Assembly (NCBI GenBank): GCA_021810525.1 | Contig: JAJZIP010000016.1 | Coordinates: 1-32,764, forward strand | Origin: Actinomycetes bacterium | GTDB taxonomy: Bacteria; Actinomycetota; Acidimicrobiia; Acidimicrobiales; Acidimicrobiaceae | Direction of reading: 5' to 3' | DNA: 32,764 nucleotides | Part shown: positions 16,462 to 25,517 of the stretch, piece by piece | Position numbering within the stretch: position 1 is the first letter of the stretch | Layout of the letters: each line of letters opens with the position of its first letter | Position numbers and translations under genes: made by a program | Notes under the pieces: model-generated | Seen by the model: only the letters and a program-made list of their open reading frames with translations | The model's database searches: none | Told to the model about the DNA's origin: nothing

Positions 16462-17367
16462 ATGCCACTTTCGCTTCCGGTTCCTGACCTGGTCTCACTT
16501 GATCTTCTTCGCAGCGTTGCCGAGTTCGGATCTATCCGTCAGGCGGCGATCGCCCACAATGTGAGCCAGCCTGCGGCGAGCATGAGATTGAAATCCCTCG
16601 AAAAGTCGCTGGGCTTGACGCTATTAGATCGAAGCGGCGGCAATGCGAGGTTGACGCCGGCCGGTGCAGCTGTGGTCGAGTGGAGCGCGCAAATTCTCGA
16701 GGGTGTCTCCGAGCTGTTGGTCGGCGCTCGGGCGCTTCGTCGCGAGGGGCAGAGCAGTTTGCGGGTGGCTGCAAGCATGACGGTAGCCGAATACATGGTC
16801 CCGGTCTGGTTGGTAAAGCTGAACTCAGTGGTGCCTGACATTTCAGTCTCTCTTCAGATGGGCAACACGGAGCAGGTTGCCGAGATAATCAGATCGCAGA
16901 AGGCGGACATAGGCTTTGTAGAGGGTTGGAGCGTTCCGCACGAGTTCAATCATCGCATTGTTGCAGATGACGATCTGGCAGTCGTAGTCCCGCCTGACCA
17001 CCCCTGGGCGCACAGGAAGAAGGTCGTCACAGCCAAAGTGCTTGCATCTACGCCGCTCATCTTGAGAGAGCTTGGCTCGGGCGCACGCGAGGTCTTGGGC
17101 AAGGCCTTGGAGGCTCACGGACTTCAGCCGCTTCCGTTCGTAGAGGTCGGTTCCAACACTGCGATCAAGGCCATGGTTCTTTCGGGCGTCGCTCCCGGAG
17201 TGCTTTCGAGTTTTGTCACAAAGGCCGAAGTGGAGACCGGAAGGCTGGTCGTGGTGAAGACCAGGGGAGTTTCGCTTGACCGCTCTATCAGGGCGATCTG
17301 GAGCAAAGGCGGTGAACAGACACCTTCGGCCAAGAGGCTTCTGAAGTTGATTTCGGACGGCCGTTGA
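16462..17367 (+). CDS. LysR-family transcriptional regulator
   Basis: 301 aa. The N-terminal winged helix-turn-helix spans about residues 8-66 (SIRQAAIAHNVSQPAASMRL, then LEKSLGLTLLDRSGG). The C-terminal part is a periplasmic-binding-like effector domain beginning near LRVAASMTVAEYMVPVWL. Position and orientation point to control of the divergent YeiH-type exporter, and by analogy with E. coli YeiE the signal may be a sulfur compound. Translation starts close behind a palindrome that is the probable autoregulatory operator. Confidence 0.92.
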   Translation: MPLSLPVPDLVSLDLLRSVAEFGSIRQAAIAHNVSQPAASMRLKSLEKSLGLTLLDRSGGNARLTPAGAAVVEWSAQILEGVSELLVGARALRREGQSSLRVAASMTVAEYMVPVWLVKLNSVVPDISVSLQMGNTEQVAEIIRSQKADIGFVEGWSVPHEFNHRIVADDDLAVVVPPDHPWAHRKKVVTAKVLASTPLILRELGSGAREVLGKALEAHGLQPLPFVEVGSNTAIKAMVLSGVAPGVLSSFVTKAEVETGRLVVVKTRGVSLDRSIRAIWSKGGEQTPSAKRLLKLISDGR

Positions 17368-17385
17368 CGGCCGCTGACGGCTGCA
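17356..17385 (+). repeat. Three tandem 10-mers across the lysR stop codon
   Basis: GACGGCCGTT, GACGGCCGCT and GACGGCTGCA follow each other without gaps and cover the TGA stop of the LysR gene (17365-17367). The unit is GC-rich and slightly diverged. It may be a slippage product; no hairpin followed by a T-tract is present. Confidence 0.6.
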
Positions 17386-17541
17386 TTCTTCGGGCGTCAG
17401 ACATCTCTACTCTCTGTGACGCTGCAGTTTTGGAGGGCTCCGGCGCGTTTGAAAACTCCGTCTAGGCAGCCAAGGAATAGCTGAACCGGAGTTGGTGTTG
17501 ACTCTGGAAAGGTCTTTGAGTACTGCCAAGAGGAGTGGACG

Positions 17542-18534
17542 ATGCCGGCTGTTTCCGTGGAGAACATTCTCGCACTGCCAAGAATACCCGCAATCCAAAG
17601 AGCCGTGCTAAGGGAAAGGCCGGTCAAGTCGGTGACGACAGCACCCAGTGGCTATGAAGGCGAGGGTTTTCCCGTGAGGCGGGCTTTCGCTGGTGTTTCA
17701 ACCGCTGAACTCGATCCCTTTGTCCATATGGATCAGATGGGGGAGGTCGATTATGCGCCCGGTGAGGCCAAGGGGACACCATGGCATCCTCATAGGGGCT
17801 TTGAGACAGTGACCTACATCATCGATGGTACCTTTGTTCACCAGGATTCGAACGGTGGTGGCGGGCTGATAACCAACGGCGACACTCAGTGGATGACCGC
17901 AGGAGCCGGAATTTTGCATATAGAGGCCCCACCAGAGAACCTGGTTTTGAGCGGCGGGCTTTTCCACGGTATCCAGCTATGGGTGAACCTTCCTGCGGCG
18001 AACAAGTTCAATAATCCGGCATATCAAGATATCCGGGCGCAAGAGGCGGCCCTGCTCTCCTCGCAGGACGGCGGTACTCTGCTACGCGTTATCGCTGGGG
18101 AGGTGGCCGGCCACAAGGGTCCCGGTTCGACCTTCACACCTATAACATTGATTCACGCCTCTGTGAGTCCTGGGGCAACATTGGAACTTCCGTGGAGCCC
18201 CGACTTCAACGCTTTGGTCTACGTACTGGCAGGCAAGGGGAGCGTGGGTTCGCAACATCGCCTGATCCGCAGTGGTCAGTTGGCCGTTTTCGGCGACGGG
18301 GATTGGCTCTCTTTCTCCGCGGAGTCCAAACAGGATTCCAATACCCCGAGTGTTGAAGTCCTAATCTTGGGCGGGCTGCCAATTCGTGAACGAGTAGTCC
18401 ATTACGGGCCGTTCGTGATGAATACCGAGGATGAGATAGTAAAGGCTTTGGAAGATTATAGGGCGGGAAGGCTCGGCACGATCCCCGCCGTAAACGTTCC
18501 CCACCGTCACCCCGGAGATATCGAGCTGCCGTAG
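17542..18534 (+). CDS. Pirin-family protein (bicupin)
   Basis: 330 aa, ATG preceded by AGAGGAG. The pirin signature is intact: WHPHRGFETVTYIIDG with metal ligands His82 and His84, DTQWMTAGAGILHIEAP with His126 and Glu128, then a second cupin domain from about residue 190. Metal-binding pirins act as quercetin 2,3-dioxygenases in some bacteria and as regulators in others. A short extra C-terminus rich in charged residues (EDEIVKALEDYRAGRLG) is typical of bacterial members. It is a stand-alone gene, 174 nt after lysR. Confidence 0.92.
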   Translation: MPAVSVENILALPRIPAIQRAVLRERPVKSVTTAPSGYEGEGFPVRRAFAGVSTAELDPFVHMDQMGEVDYAPGEAKGTPWHPHRGFETVTYIIDGTFVHQDSNGGGGLITNGDTQWMTAGAGILHIEAPPENLVLSGGLFHGIQLWVNLPAANKFNNPAYQDIRAQEAALLSSQDGGTLLRVIAGEVAGHKGPGSTFTPITLIHASVSPGATLELPWSPDFNALVYVLAGKGSVGSQHRLIRSGQLAVFGDGDWLSFSAESKQDSNTPSVEVLILGGLPIRERVVHYGPFVMNTEDEIVKALEDYRAGRLGTIPAVNVPHRHPGDIELP

Positions 18535-18656
18535 ATGTCGTGGGGTGTCCCTGGGACTTTGGGTCCACCCCGAGTCGGCCAACACTGAGATGCATGGGCA
18601 GACCGATACTTTTTTGCGAATCCCTCTGATGGTGTGATCAGCAAGATCTGCAGGCA

Positions 18657-18684
18657 TATAATGTTATTGCGACCTACTCGCAAT
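18657..18684 (+). promoter_or_regulatory. Consensus -10 box and overlapping palindrome before the APC permease
   Basis: A perfect TATAAT at 18657-18662 is followed 3 nt later by ATTGCGA-CCTAC-TCGCAAT (18666-18684), a dyad with 7-bp arms that covers the expected transcription start. This leaves an untranslated leader of about 65 nt before the ATG at 18734. The position suits an operator for a repressor; alternatively the dyad could form a small hairpin at the 5' end of the mRNA. Confidence 0.5.
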
Positions 18685-18733
18685 TAGAAGATTGTCAGAT
18701 TAATTTTTGGTCATCAGAGTTTCTAGAGGGTGA

Positions 18734-20191
18734 ATGTTACAGATGGCGGCTGCGAACCCGGAACAAGCACCAAATGCACTCAGGCAGAACCTGAAGATGG
18801 CGGACTTGGTAGCTCTCTCGGTTTCAAGCGTCGGACCTCTCTTCTCGATAGCAGCAACTGGTGGCGTGATGGCTGCGAACGCGGGGTTGTGGACGATTCC
18901 AGCTATAGCCCTCATTGCGATTCCATTTGTCCTTGCCTCATTTATATTCAGGCTCCTCAACAGGCACTTTCCGCATGCCGGGGCTTCATACCACTGGTCC
19001 GCCAGAGTCCTGGGCATCAAGGCCTCGCGCTTTCAGGCGTGGATTTTGATCCTGGCATATTTCGCATCGATTCCGCCGATCATAATCCCAGCCGCGAACT
19101 ATACCCTCAACTTGCTCTTTCCCTCTTACCATCCTTCAGCTTTCGCAGAGATCATGGCGGCGATGTTTTGGTCCGCCTTTGCTCTGGTCCCGCTCTTGAG
19201 GGGCTCAAGGCCGACAGCCAAGCTGACCCAGCTTTTCCTTGGCATCGAGTTGTTGTCGGTTATTTTTATCGCCGTTGTAGCCATCTTACGATGGCACGCA
19301 ATCGCAGTGCCGATGCATTTTGGAAAGCCACCAATAGGCGGAATAATCGTGACTGCGGTAGTAGCCGCGACGATACTCGACGGTTGGGAGATCGACAGCT
19401 ACGCCTCGGAGGAGGCAGTGAATCCTAAAGGGGATCCAGGCGTTGGTGGCATTGTCGGTGCGCTGATGGCACTTGGATTCTATGCTCTGATATACCCTTT
19501 GATGTTCGGTGAGACTCCGCTGAACCTGCTGTCCGGAGCCCCCAACCCAATGTCGGTTTGGGCTCAACGGCTGATGCCCCACGCGCCGTCACTGATGCTA
19601 ATCCCCGTCCTGGCCTCGACGGCGGGAGGGCTATGGCTCACATCGTTTATTCTGATTCGAGCTTTGCACGCCATGGGCAGGGAAGGTCTCGTATTTTCCG
19701 CTTTCGCCAAGATCAACTCTCGGGGAGTGCCCGGGATAGCTACCGTAGTCACCCTTTCTGCAGCTTTCTTGGTCACTCTCGGTCAGACCCTTTTCTCCTC
19801 TCTGAGCTTGTTCTTTGGACTCGTCTTGTCGGCCGCAGGTTTCTTTCTGGTTGCGGAGTTTTTCCTTGATTCGGTGACTGCAACAGTTTTTCTCTTTCGA
19901 ATGCACACATGGAAAAGCGGCGACAGGCCCCATGGGCACAAGGTGCTGCTTGCGGGTGCTGTGCTTTCAGCCCTTGCCTTCTTTTTCTTCATGGTCGGGT
20001 TCTTCATCTTCGGTCCAAAGGCGATCGGACCATCGGTCGATTACGTCGTGGGGACACTTATCGTGCTCGGCTTCGGCTTCGTGTTCTTCGCCAAGAGGCA
20101 CAGTTCCATCTACATGTTCCACGGGAACGCGGTGGAACCCGTTGGCGAAGCGGAGACGCTGGTCGGCTCGGTCGATAGGGCAAACGGCTAG
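18734..20191 (+). CDS. APC-superfamily amino acid/amine permease
   Basis: 485 aa, ATG with GAGGG 4 nt upstream; ATG 18743 is an alternative. About twelve membrane helices. The first helix carries the APC pattern SVSSVGPLFSIAATGGVMAAN (broken helix with small residues), followed by the long PHAGASYHWSARVLG segment, and helix 6 has ILDGWEIDSYASEEAVNP. These fit proton-coupled uptake of amino acids or related amines (PF13520). The substrate is not deducible. The tail ends in a short cytoplasmic stretch. Its promoter looks strong and regulated. It is convergent with the P-type ATPase at 20303. Confidence 0.9.
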   Translation: MLQMAAANPEQAPNALRQNLKMADLVALSVSSVGPLFSIAATGGVMAANAGLWTIPAIALIAIPFVLASFIFRLLNRHFPHAGASYHWSARVLGIKASRFQAWILILAYFASIPPIIIPAANYTLNLLFPSYHPSAFAEIMAAMFWSAFALVPLLRGSRPTAKLTQLFLGIELLSVIFIAVVAILRWHAIAVPMHFGKPPIGGIIVTAVVAATILDGWEIDSYASEEAVNPKGDPGVGGIVGALMALGFYALIYPLMFGETPLNLLSGAPNPMSVWAQRLMPHAPSLMLIPVLASTAGGLWLTSFILIRALHAMGREGLVFSAFAKINSRGVPGIATVVTLSAAFLVTLGQTLFSSLSLFFGLVLSAAGFFLVAEFFLDSVTATVFLFRMHTWKSGDRPHGHKVLLAGAVLSALAFFFFMVGFFIFGPKAIGPSVDYVVGTLIVLGFGFVFFAKRHSSIYMFHGNAVEPVGEAETLVGSVDRANG

Positions 20192-20302
20192 CATTTCGAT
20201 GGCCATTTGGCGGCTCTCGGGCTAGTGTCGACACAGCTTCAGCGTGAGCAGTGCATCTCTGTGCGATTGTCTTGTGCCGGAATGGTTGGGTTTCGAAATC
20301 TT

Positions 20303-22651
20303 CTATTTGGGCGAGGGAAGCGTAGGCCTAATTATCTGAGCGAGGCTCATTGCCAGCAAGAATCTCACCACTATGGCGAGGAGAAATCCAGCGGCGACGA
20401 TCATGATGATGGTCGAGTTGGGGATGGACAGTTCGAAGAAGGAGCGTCCTTGGGGAAAAAGGAGTATCCCGGCGTAGATGGCGAAAAGGCCTAGGCATAA
20501 GAAGATGACCGCCAGACCCCTCATTAAGCTCGAGGCTTCGATGAGAATGATAAGGTAGAGCATCACCAGCAGCAGCACCGAAGTTGCGATGGTCCGAGCC
20601 TCTACGAGCGAGAGGTCGAAGATTTCAAGCGCAGCCAGATACGCGGCTGTCACTCCGAGTCCCGCGCTCAATCCTGCTGGGATAGAGAATTTGGCCACCT
20701 CACGGAGAAATCCCGCGAAGCTGACTCTTCCCTGGCTTGGCGCCAGAGCTACGAAGAACGCCGGAATTCCCACTCCTAGAGATGCGATGAGAGTCATGTG
20801 ACGCGGCAGGAGAGGGTATGCGGTCGGCGATATAACGAAGGCCAGGATCATAAATGCTGTGACGGCAGACTTGGTGACGAAAAGCTTGGTCACCCTTTGA
20901 AGGTTCCTTAGGGTCGTCCGGCCCTCGGCTACCAGCTGCGGCAGGACTGCGAAGTCGTCGCGAATGAGCACCAGATCGGCGACGCTCTTGGCCATCTGGA
21001 CCCCGCTGCCCTGGGCGATCGCGAGCCGGGCGGCCTTCATCCCTGGCACGTCGTTTACTCCGTCCCCGACCATCGCGACGTAATGCCCGTCTGATAGCAG
21101 CGCCTCGATAACTCGTTTTTTCCCTTCGGGAGAAATCCGCCCTATGACATTGCGCTCTCGCAAGAGATCAAGGAGGGCTCTGTCATCCTCTGGGAGGTTT
21201 CGTCCGTCTATCGCACCTTCGCTGGTCGGTATGCCAACGTCCCCAGCGATTGCGAGCACTGTCTCCGGGCGGTCACCGGATAGCACTTTGAGCTGTACTT
21301 TCTGAGACTGGAAGAACTCCACCGTCGTGCGTGCGTTCGGGCGCAGGTTCTCGGCGAGTATGACCAGGCCAAGCGGTATCAGATTGGGTGGAGGACCTTC
21401 CATCGGGTCTACGGCTCCAAATGGTTCAGCCCTTCGAGCTATCGCAACAACCCTTCGTCCAAAGCTGGCCTCCAGCTCGACGCGTTTCGACAGCTCTCCC
21501 ATGGGAAGTAGTTCTGGCGCTCCGAGAACGTAGCTGATCTCATCAACACGGACCCCACTCCAACGCCAACGGGACGAAAACGGGATCTCCTGCGTAGCGG
21601 CGCGAGGCTCGCAGGGAAAACTCTTGCTTATCGCTCTCAGAGTGGAGTTTTTCCCACTGGAGGCGGAGGCGAATAGGCAAAGCGCCCTATGCAGCTTCTC
21701 TTCTCCGCCGTGCGGCGCAGCTGTTTCGATGACCCTGAGGTTCGCTTCGGTGAGAGTGCCTGTCTTGTCGAGGCAGATTATGTCGACAGAGGCGAGGGAC
21801 TCCATGGCGTTGATCTGTTGCGCGAGCGCCCCATGTCGAGCCATGCGAACCGCCGAAACCGCGAAGGTGAGGTTGACGAGCAGGATCAGCCCCTCAGGGA
21901 CGAGTGGCACGATTGCGGCGACGGACGTGGACACAGTGCTTCCAATGGGCGTTCGACGATGCCAGAAGGCGTAGCCGAGCAGAATGCTTAGAGGGATCAT
22001 CGTGCCTACCAGGATGTACAACAGCCTGTTCATCGTCGTTTCTAGCGGAGAGCGGGGATGCCTGAACTTTCGGGCCTCCCCAGTTATTTGTGCTGCATAG
22101 CTTTCGTTTCCGATCGCGCTGATTCTGTAGCGTGCTGTGCCCTCGGCAACGAACGACCCTGAATGCAGCTCGTCTTCACTTGCGTGATGGACTGTACGAG
22201 ACTCGCCGGTGAGGATCGACTCGTCCAACTGAAGACCCTCACTCGATTCGACCTTTCCGTCCGCTATCAGCTGATCACCCGGCTGGAGGAGCACGAGGTC
22301 GCCTTCTACGACCTCTTCGCGGGGAAGTCTCGTGGGCTTTCCATCGCGAAAGACCATGGCATTTGGCACAACCAATGCGGACAGGCGGTCCAGTGCTAAC
22401 TTCGCACGGACTTCCTGGACTGTTCCGATGAGGGTATTGACCACAAGAATCCCCAAGAAGAGTGCGTCTTGCCACGACCCATATATGAGGGTAACCGTTC
22501 CAAAGAATGCCAGAATCAGGTTGAAGACGGTAAAGACATTGGCACGGATGATACTCGCGTATGATCGTGAGGTTCTGAGAGTCTCGAGCGGGCCACGTTC
22601 CGATAAGCGGTGGGCAGCCTCAGCGGTTGATAGTCCTTCGTGGCTATCCAT
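20303..22651 (-). CDS. P-type cation ATPase, CtpE-like
   Basis: 782 aa, all domains present: actuator motif LTGES (147-151), membrane helix M4 with PLVPEGLILL (249-258), phosphorylation site DKTGT (Asp295), a small nucleotide-binding domain with LGAPE, then SGDRPETV and the hinge GDGVND, followed by the C-terminal helices. The VPEGL helix, the short N-domain and the LGAPE variant of KGAPE are as in mycobacterial CtpE, a Ca2+ uptake ATPase. The ion is therefore possibly calcium, but this is inference. It starts 99 nt after the end of a second, unlike P-type ATPase on the same strand. Confidence 0.88.
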   Translation of the reverse strand: MDSHEGLSTAEAAHRLSERGPLETLRTSRSYASIIRANVFTVFNLILAFFGTVTLIYGSWQDALFLGILVVNTLIGTVQEVRAKLALDRLSALVVPNAMVFRDGKPTRLPREEVVEGDLVLLQPGDQLIADGKVESSEGLQLDESILTGESRTVHHASEDELHSGSFVAEGTARYRISAIGNESYAAQITGEARKFRHPRSPLETTMNRLLYILVGTMIPLSILLGYAFWHRRTPIGSTVSTSVAAIVPLVPEGLILLVNLTFAVSAVRMARHGALAQQINAMESLASVDIICLDKTGTLTEANLRVIETAAPHGGEEKLHRALCLFASASSGKNSTLRAISKSFPCEPRAATQEIPFSSRWRWSGVRVDEISYVLGAPELLPMGELSKRVELEASFGRRVVAIARRAEPFGAVDPMEGPPPNLIPLGLVILAENLRPNARTTVEFFQSQKVQLKVLSGDRPETVLAIAGDVGIPTSEGAIDGRNLPEDDRALLDLLRERNVIGRISPEGKKRVIEALLSDGHYVAMVGDGVNDVPGMKAARLAIAQGSGVQMAKSVADLVLIRDDFAVLPQLVAEGRTTLRNLQRVTKLFVTKSAVTAFMILAFVISPTAYPLLPRHMTLIASLGVGIPAFFVALAPSQGRVSFAGFLREVAKFSIPAGLSAGLGVTAAYLAALEIFDLSLVEARTIATSVLLLVMLYLIILIEASSLMRGLAVIFLCLGLFAIYAGILLFPQGRSFFELSIPNSTIIMIVAAGFLLAIVVRFLLAMSLAQIIRPTLPSPK

Positions 22652-22750
22652 CGCCTGCCTGCCAGCATTCCTTGGCCGGGTTTTCCGGTAGGCCGACTTC
22701 GCGAGGTCTTAGAGGCAGTTCTGTGTCTGGGCCGGAGCACAGCGCTCTAC

Positions 22751-25309
22751 TCATCGATTCCTCACTAATTTGTAGATTTCGAACCACGCAATTCCTAAAA
22801 GGCCCGCCAGCACGGAGATGAGCCATTCTCGTGCCGTCATGGGTCCGAAGCCGAATGGGCGCCTGAGGGCGGCCACGTTTACGAGAGCCATCAAAACGAT
22901 GGCTGCGCCGGCTAGGATCCATTTGACGCTAGGGTTCTTTCTTTGACGGAACAGCTGGAAGATCGAGAGTTTCCATGATCGGTTCGCTAGAATCAACGAC
23001 AGGTTTCCGACCATCAGCGTGGTGAATGTCATAGAGCGCACTATATCGTTAGGTCTCGATCCGAGGACAGTCCAGAGGTAGACCCCGAGCACGGCTGCGA
23101 GTAACGATATGCCCTGAAGCCCCGATAGCGTCAATACGGTTTTGGAGAAGAGAGGTTCGTCGACCCGCCTGGGCTTCTGCTCCATTATTTTCGGGTCGAT
23201 CCTTTCAGCTTCGAAAACGAATGAAAGTGCCGGGTCGATTATCAGCTGCAAGAATGCGATCTGGACCGGAAGAAGGACTAAAGGCCACGCCGCGACGAAC
23301 ACGGGTATGAGCGACATGGCGAATATTGAGACGTGAACAGCAAGAAGGTACGAAACCGCCTTGCGTATGTTGTCGTAGATGCCCCGACCTTGGCGGATTC
23401 CTTCGACGATGGAGGAGAAGTCGTCATCGGTGATGACGAGTGCCGCAGCTTCGCGTGCCACGTCCGTACCTCTTGCACCCATTGCTATCCCTATATCTGC
23501 GGCGCGCAGAGCCGGGGCGTCGTTCACTCCGTCACCGGTCATTCCCACAACCTCGCCGTTTTCTTTTAACGCCCTTATAAGTTGAAGCTTTTGTTGGGGG
23601 ACCATACGGGCGAACACGCTGACGCTCTGGATCCGACGGTCGAGTTCTTCATCGCTCATCGATTCGAGCTCCGTCCCGGTGATGCAGCCTGCGGAGTAGT
23701 CGAGGCCGACCTCCTTCGCAATCGCAAGGGCCGTTCCCTGGTAGTCTCCAGTGATCATAATCACTCTTACACCTGCACGGGTACACTCGGCGACGGCATC
23801 TGCAACCCCTGGCCGCAATGGGTCGCGCAGGCAGGCCAAACCGAGATATTCGAAATCAAAGTCACGGGGATGGTTCGGTAGCGCGTTGTCCTGGTCAAGC
23901 CTCGACCTAGCCACCGCCAGTACCCTTTCACCGGTGGCGGCGGCTGTTTCAACCAACTCAGTAAGCTCTTTTGTGTGCTGCGCATCCATGTGGCATAGCT
24001 CTGCCACTGCTTCGGGAGCGCCTTTCGCGGCTATGACATAGTGGCTCGCACTGTTTGGCTGCCATACGTGCGAGAGTGCCAGCAGATCCTCTGAAAGAGG
24101 GTATTCGAGCACCAGCTTCCAGTCATCGTGGCGGTATCCCGTTCCTGCTAGGTAGGTGTCTTCCAGGCGTCTAAAAGACTTGTCCATGGGATCGAAAGGG
24201 TCGATCGGAGAGGCAAGCACGGCGTATTCGACGAGTTCAAGGAACGGTTGGGGAAGTGGTCTGCCGTCCAGTTTGAAGGGTTGATCATTGATGATCAGTT
24301 CTGCCACGGTCATGGCGTTCATCGTCAGCGTGCCGGTCTTGTCGACGCAGATCGCTGTCGCTGAACCAAGTGTCTCTATCACGGGTGCATGCCGCGCCAG
24401 GACGCTCTTTTGAGACATTCTCCACGCCCCCAGCGCCAGAAAGACCGTCAGTATCACCGGCAGCTCTTCTGGCAGCGTGGCCATGGCCGTTCCGATCCCG
24501 GCCAGAAAGCCTTCTAGCCATCGGCCTCTCGTGATTCCGTACGCGATCACGACCACTGAGGCGGCGATTAGGCTCAGACCAGCCACTATCCAGATCAGGC
24601 GGGTGATTTTTTGTTGAAGAGGCGTTTTCTCCGTCTCTATCGTGCTCAGTGCTGTGCCTATGCGCCCGAGTTCGGTGTCGATGCCAGTGTGTTTTACCAG
24701 TGCTATTCCATGGCCTTTTACAACAAGGGTTCCAGAGAATACCCAGGGCGTCCCATCACCCCCGGGTTTACCGATCTCCGCTCCAGCTTTCTCAAGATTC
24801 ACCGGAGCTTTCCGGACTGGGACGGACTCGCCGGTCAGGGCGGATTCGTCCACCAATATGTTCACGCCGTCCACGAGCACCGCATCGGCAGGAACTCTGT
24901 CTCCCTCAGCAAGCAGTGCAACGTCGTCGCGGACGACCTCGAATCCGGCGATGCGAGTTTGTCGACCGTCTCGCATAACGAGAGCCCGGGGTGACGACAT
25001 GTCGCGGAGCGCTGAAAGCGCGTTCTCGGTCTTTCGTTCCTGATAGATGGAGATTGCGATCACGACGACGATGAAAGACATCAGGATTGAACCGTCAAGC
25101 GGCTCGGAAAGCAGGAAGTTTATAATCCCAGCTACCAAAAGGAGTAGAAGCATCGGTTCGCGCACTACGTCCCATGACTGTTTGGTCAGGGAGCGCTTCT
25201 TTGTCGCGGGAAGTTCGTTCGCCCCTTCCGTCTTGAGTCGAAGCGCGGCTTCTTGAGAGCTAAGACCCTTTAGTAGCATCTCCTCGGTCACCGTATTTCC
25301 GCGATCCAT
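22751..25309 (-). CDS. P-type cation-transporting ATPase (HAD-IC subfamily)
   Basis: 852 aa from the ATG at 25309, chosen because AAGGTGG lies 4 nt upstream and the cation-ATPase N-terminal domain (GLSSQEAALRLKTEGANELP) begins right after. The frame extends upstream to 25441, but that part looks non-coding. Motifs in order: LTGES (158-162), M4 with TLPEELPVILT (PEELP at 280-284), DKTGT (Asp323), KGAPE, MITGDYQGTA, and GDGVNDAPAL. The M6 region reads QIAFLQLIIDPALSFVFE, as in many bacterial P2-like pumps annotated as calcium or general cation exporters. The ion cannot be fixed from sequence. It is the upstream neighbour of the CtpE-like pump. Confidence 0.9.
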   Translation of the reverse strand: MDRGNTVTEEMLLKGLSSQEAALRLKTEGANELPATKKRSLTKQSWDVVREPMLLLLLVAGIINFLLSEPLDGSILMSFIVVVIAISIYQERKTENALSALRDMSSPRALVMRDGRQTRIAGFEVVRDDVALLAEGDRVPADAVLVDGVNILVDESALTGESVPVRKAPVNLEKAGAEIGKPGGDGTPWVFSGTLVVKGHGIALVKHTGIDTELGRIGTALSTIETEKTPLQQKITRLIWIVAGLSLIAASVVVIAYGITRGRWLEGFLAGIGTAMATLPEELPVILTVFLALGAWRMSQKSVLARHAPVIETLGSATAICVDKTGTLTMNAMTVAELIINDQPFKLDGRPLPQPFLELVEYAVLASPIDPFDPMDKSFRRLEDTYLAGTGYRHDDWKLVLEYPLSEDLLALSHVWQPNSASHYVIAAKGAPEAVAELCHMDAQHTKELTELVETAAATGERVLAVARSRLDQDNALPNHPRDFDFEYLGLACLRDPLRPGVADAVAECTRAGVRVIMITGDYQGTALAIAKEVGLDYSAGCITGTELESMSDEELDRRIQSVSVFARMVPQQKLQLIRALKENGEVVGMTGDGVNDAPALRAADIGIAMGARGTDVAREAAALVITDDDFSSIVEGIRQGRGIYDNIRKAVSYLLAVHVSIFAMSLIPVFVAAWPLVLLPVQIAFLQLIIDPALSFVFEAERIDPKIMEQKPRRVDEPLFSKTVLTLSGLQGISLLAAVLGVYLWTVLGSRPNDIVRSMTFTTLMVGNLSLILANRSWKLSIFQLFRQRKNPSVKWILAGAAIVLMALVNVAALRRPFGFGPMTAREWLISVLAGLLGIAWFEIYKLVRNR

Positions 25310-25517
25310 CCGACCACCTTCGATGAAGGACAATTCCGGGGGTCGGACGCCCCTCGACCCGGCGGTGAGCCTCGGCCGGCTTTTCGATGTGCCGATCCTA
25401 TGTACCAGGATTTTATCGAACGCCGGACTCTCTATCAACAAGAGACTGCAGTGGTGTGTTCTCTTCGCTGTCCTGGCGGCAGTTGGCTCTGCAAATAGGG
25501 CAGGCGAGATATACCGC

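Noticed and set aside
25310-25441. N-terminal extension of the PEELP-type ATPase by 44 residues
   Set aside because: The ATG at 25309 has a good ribosome site and the conserved N-domain starts just after it. The extension has no similarity to the family.
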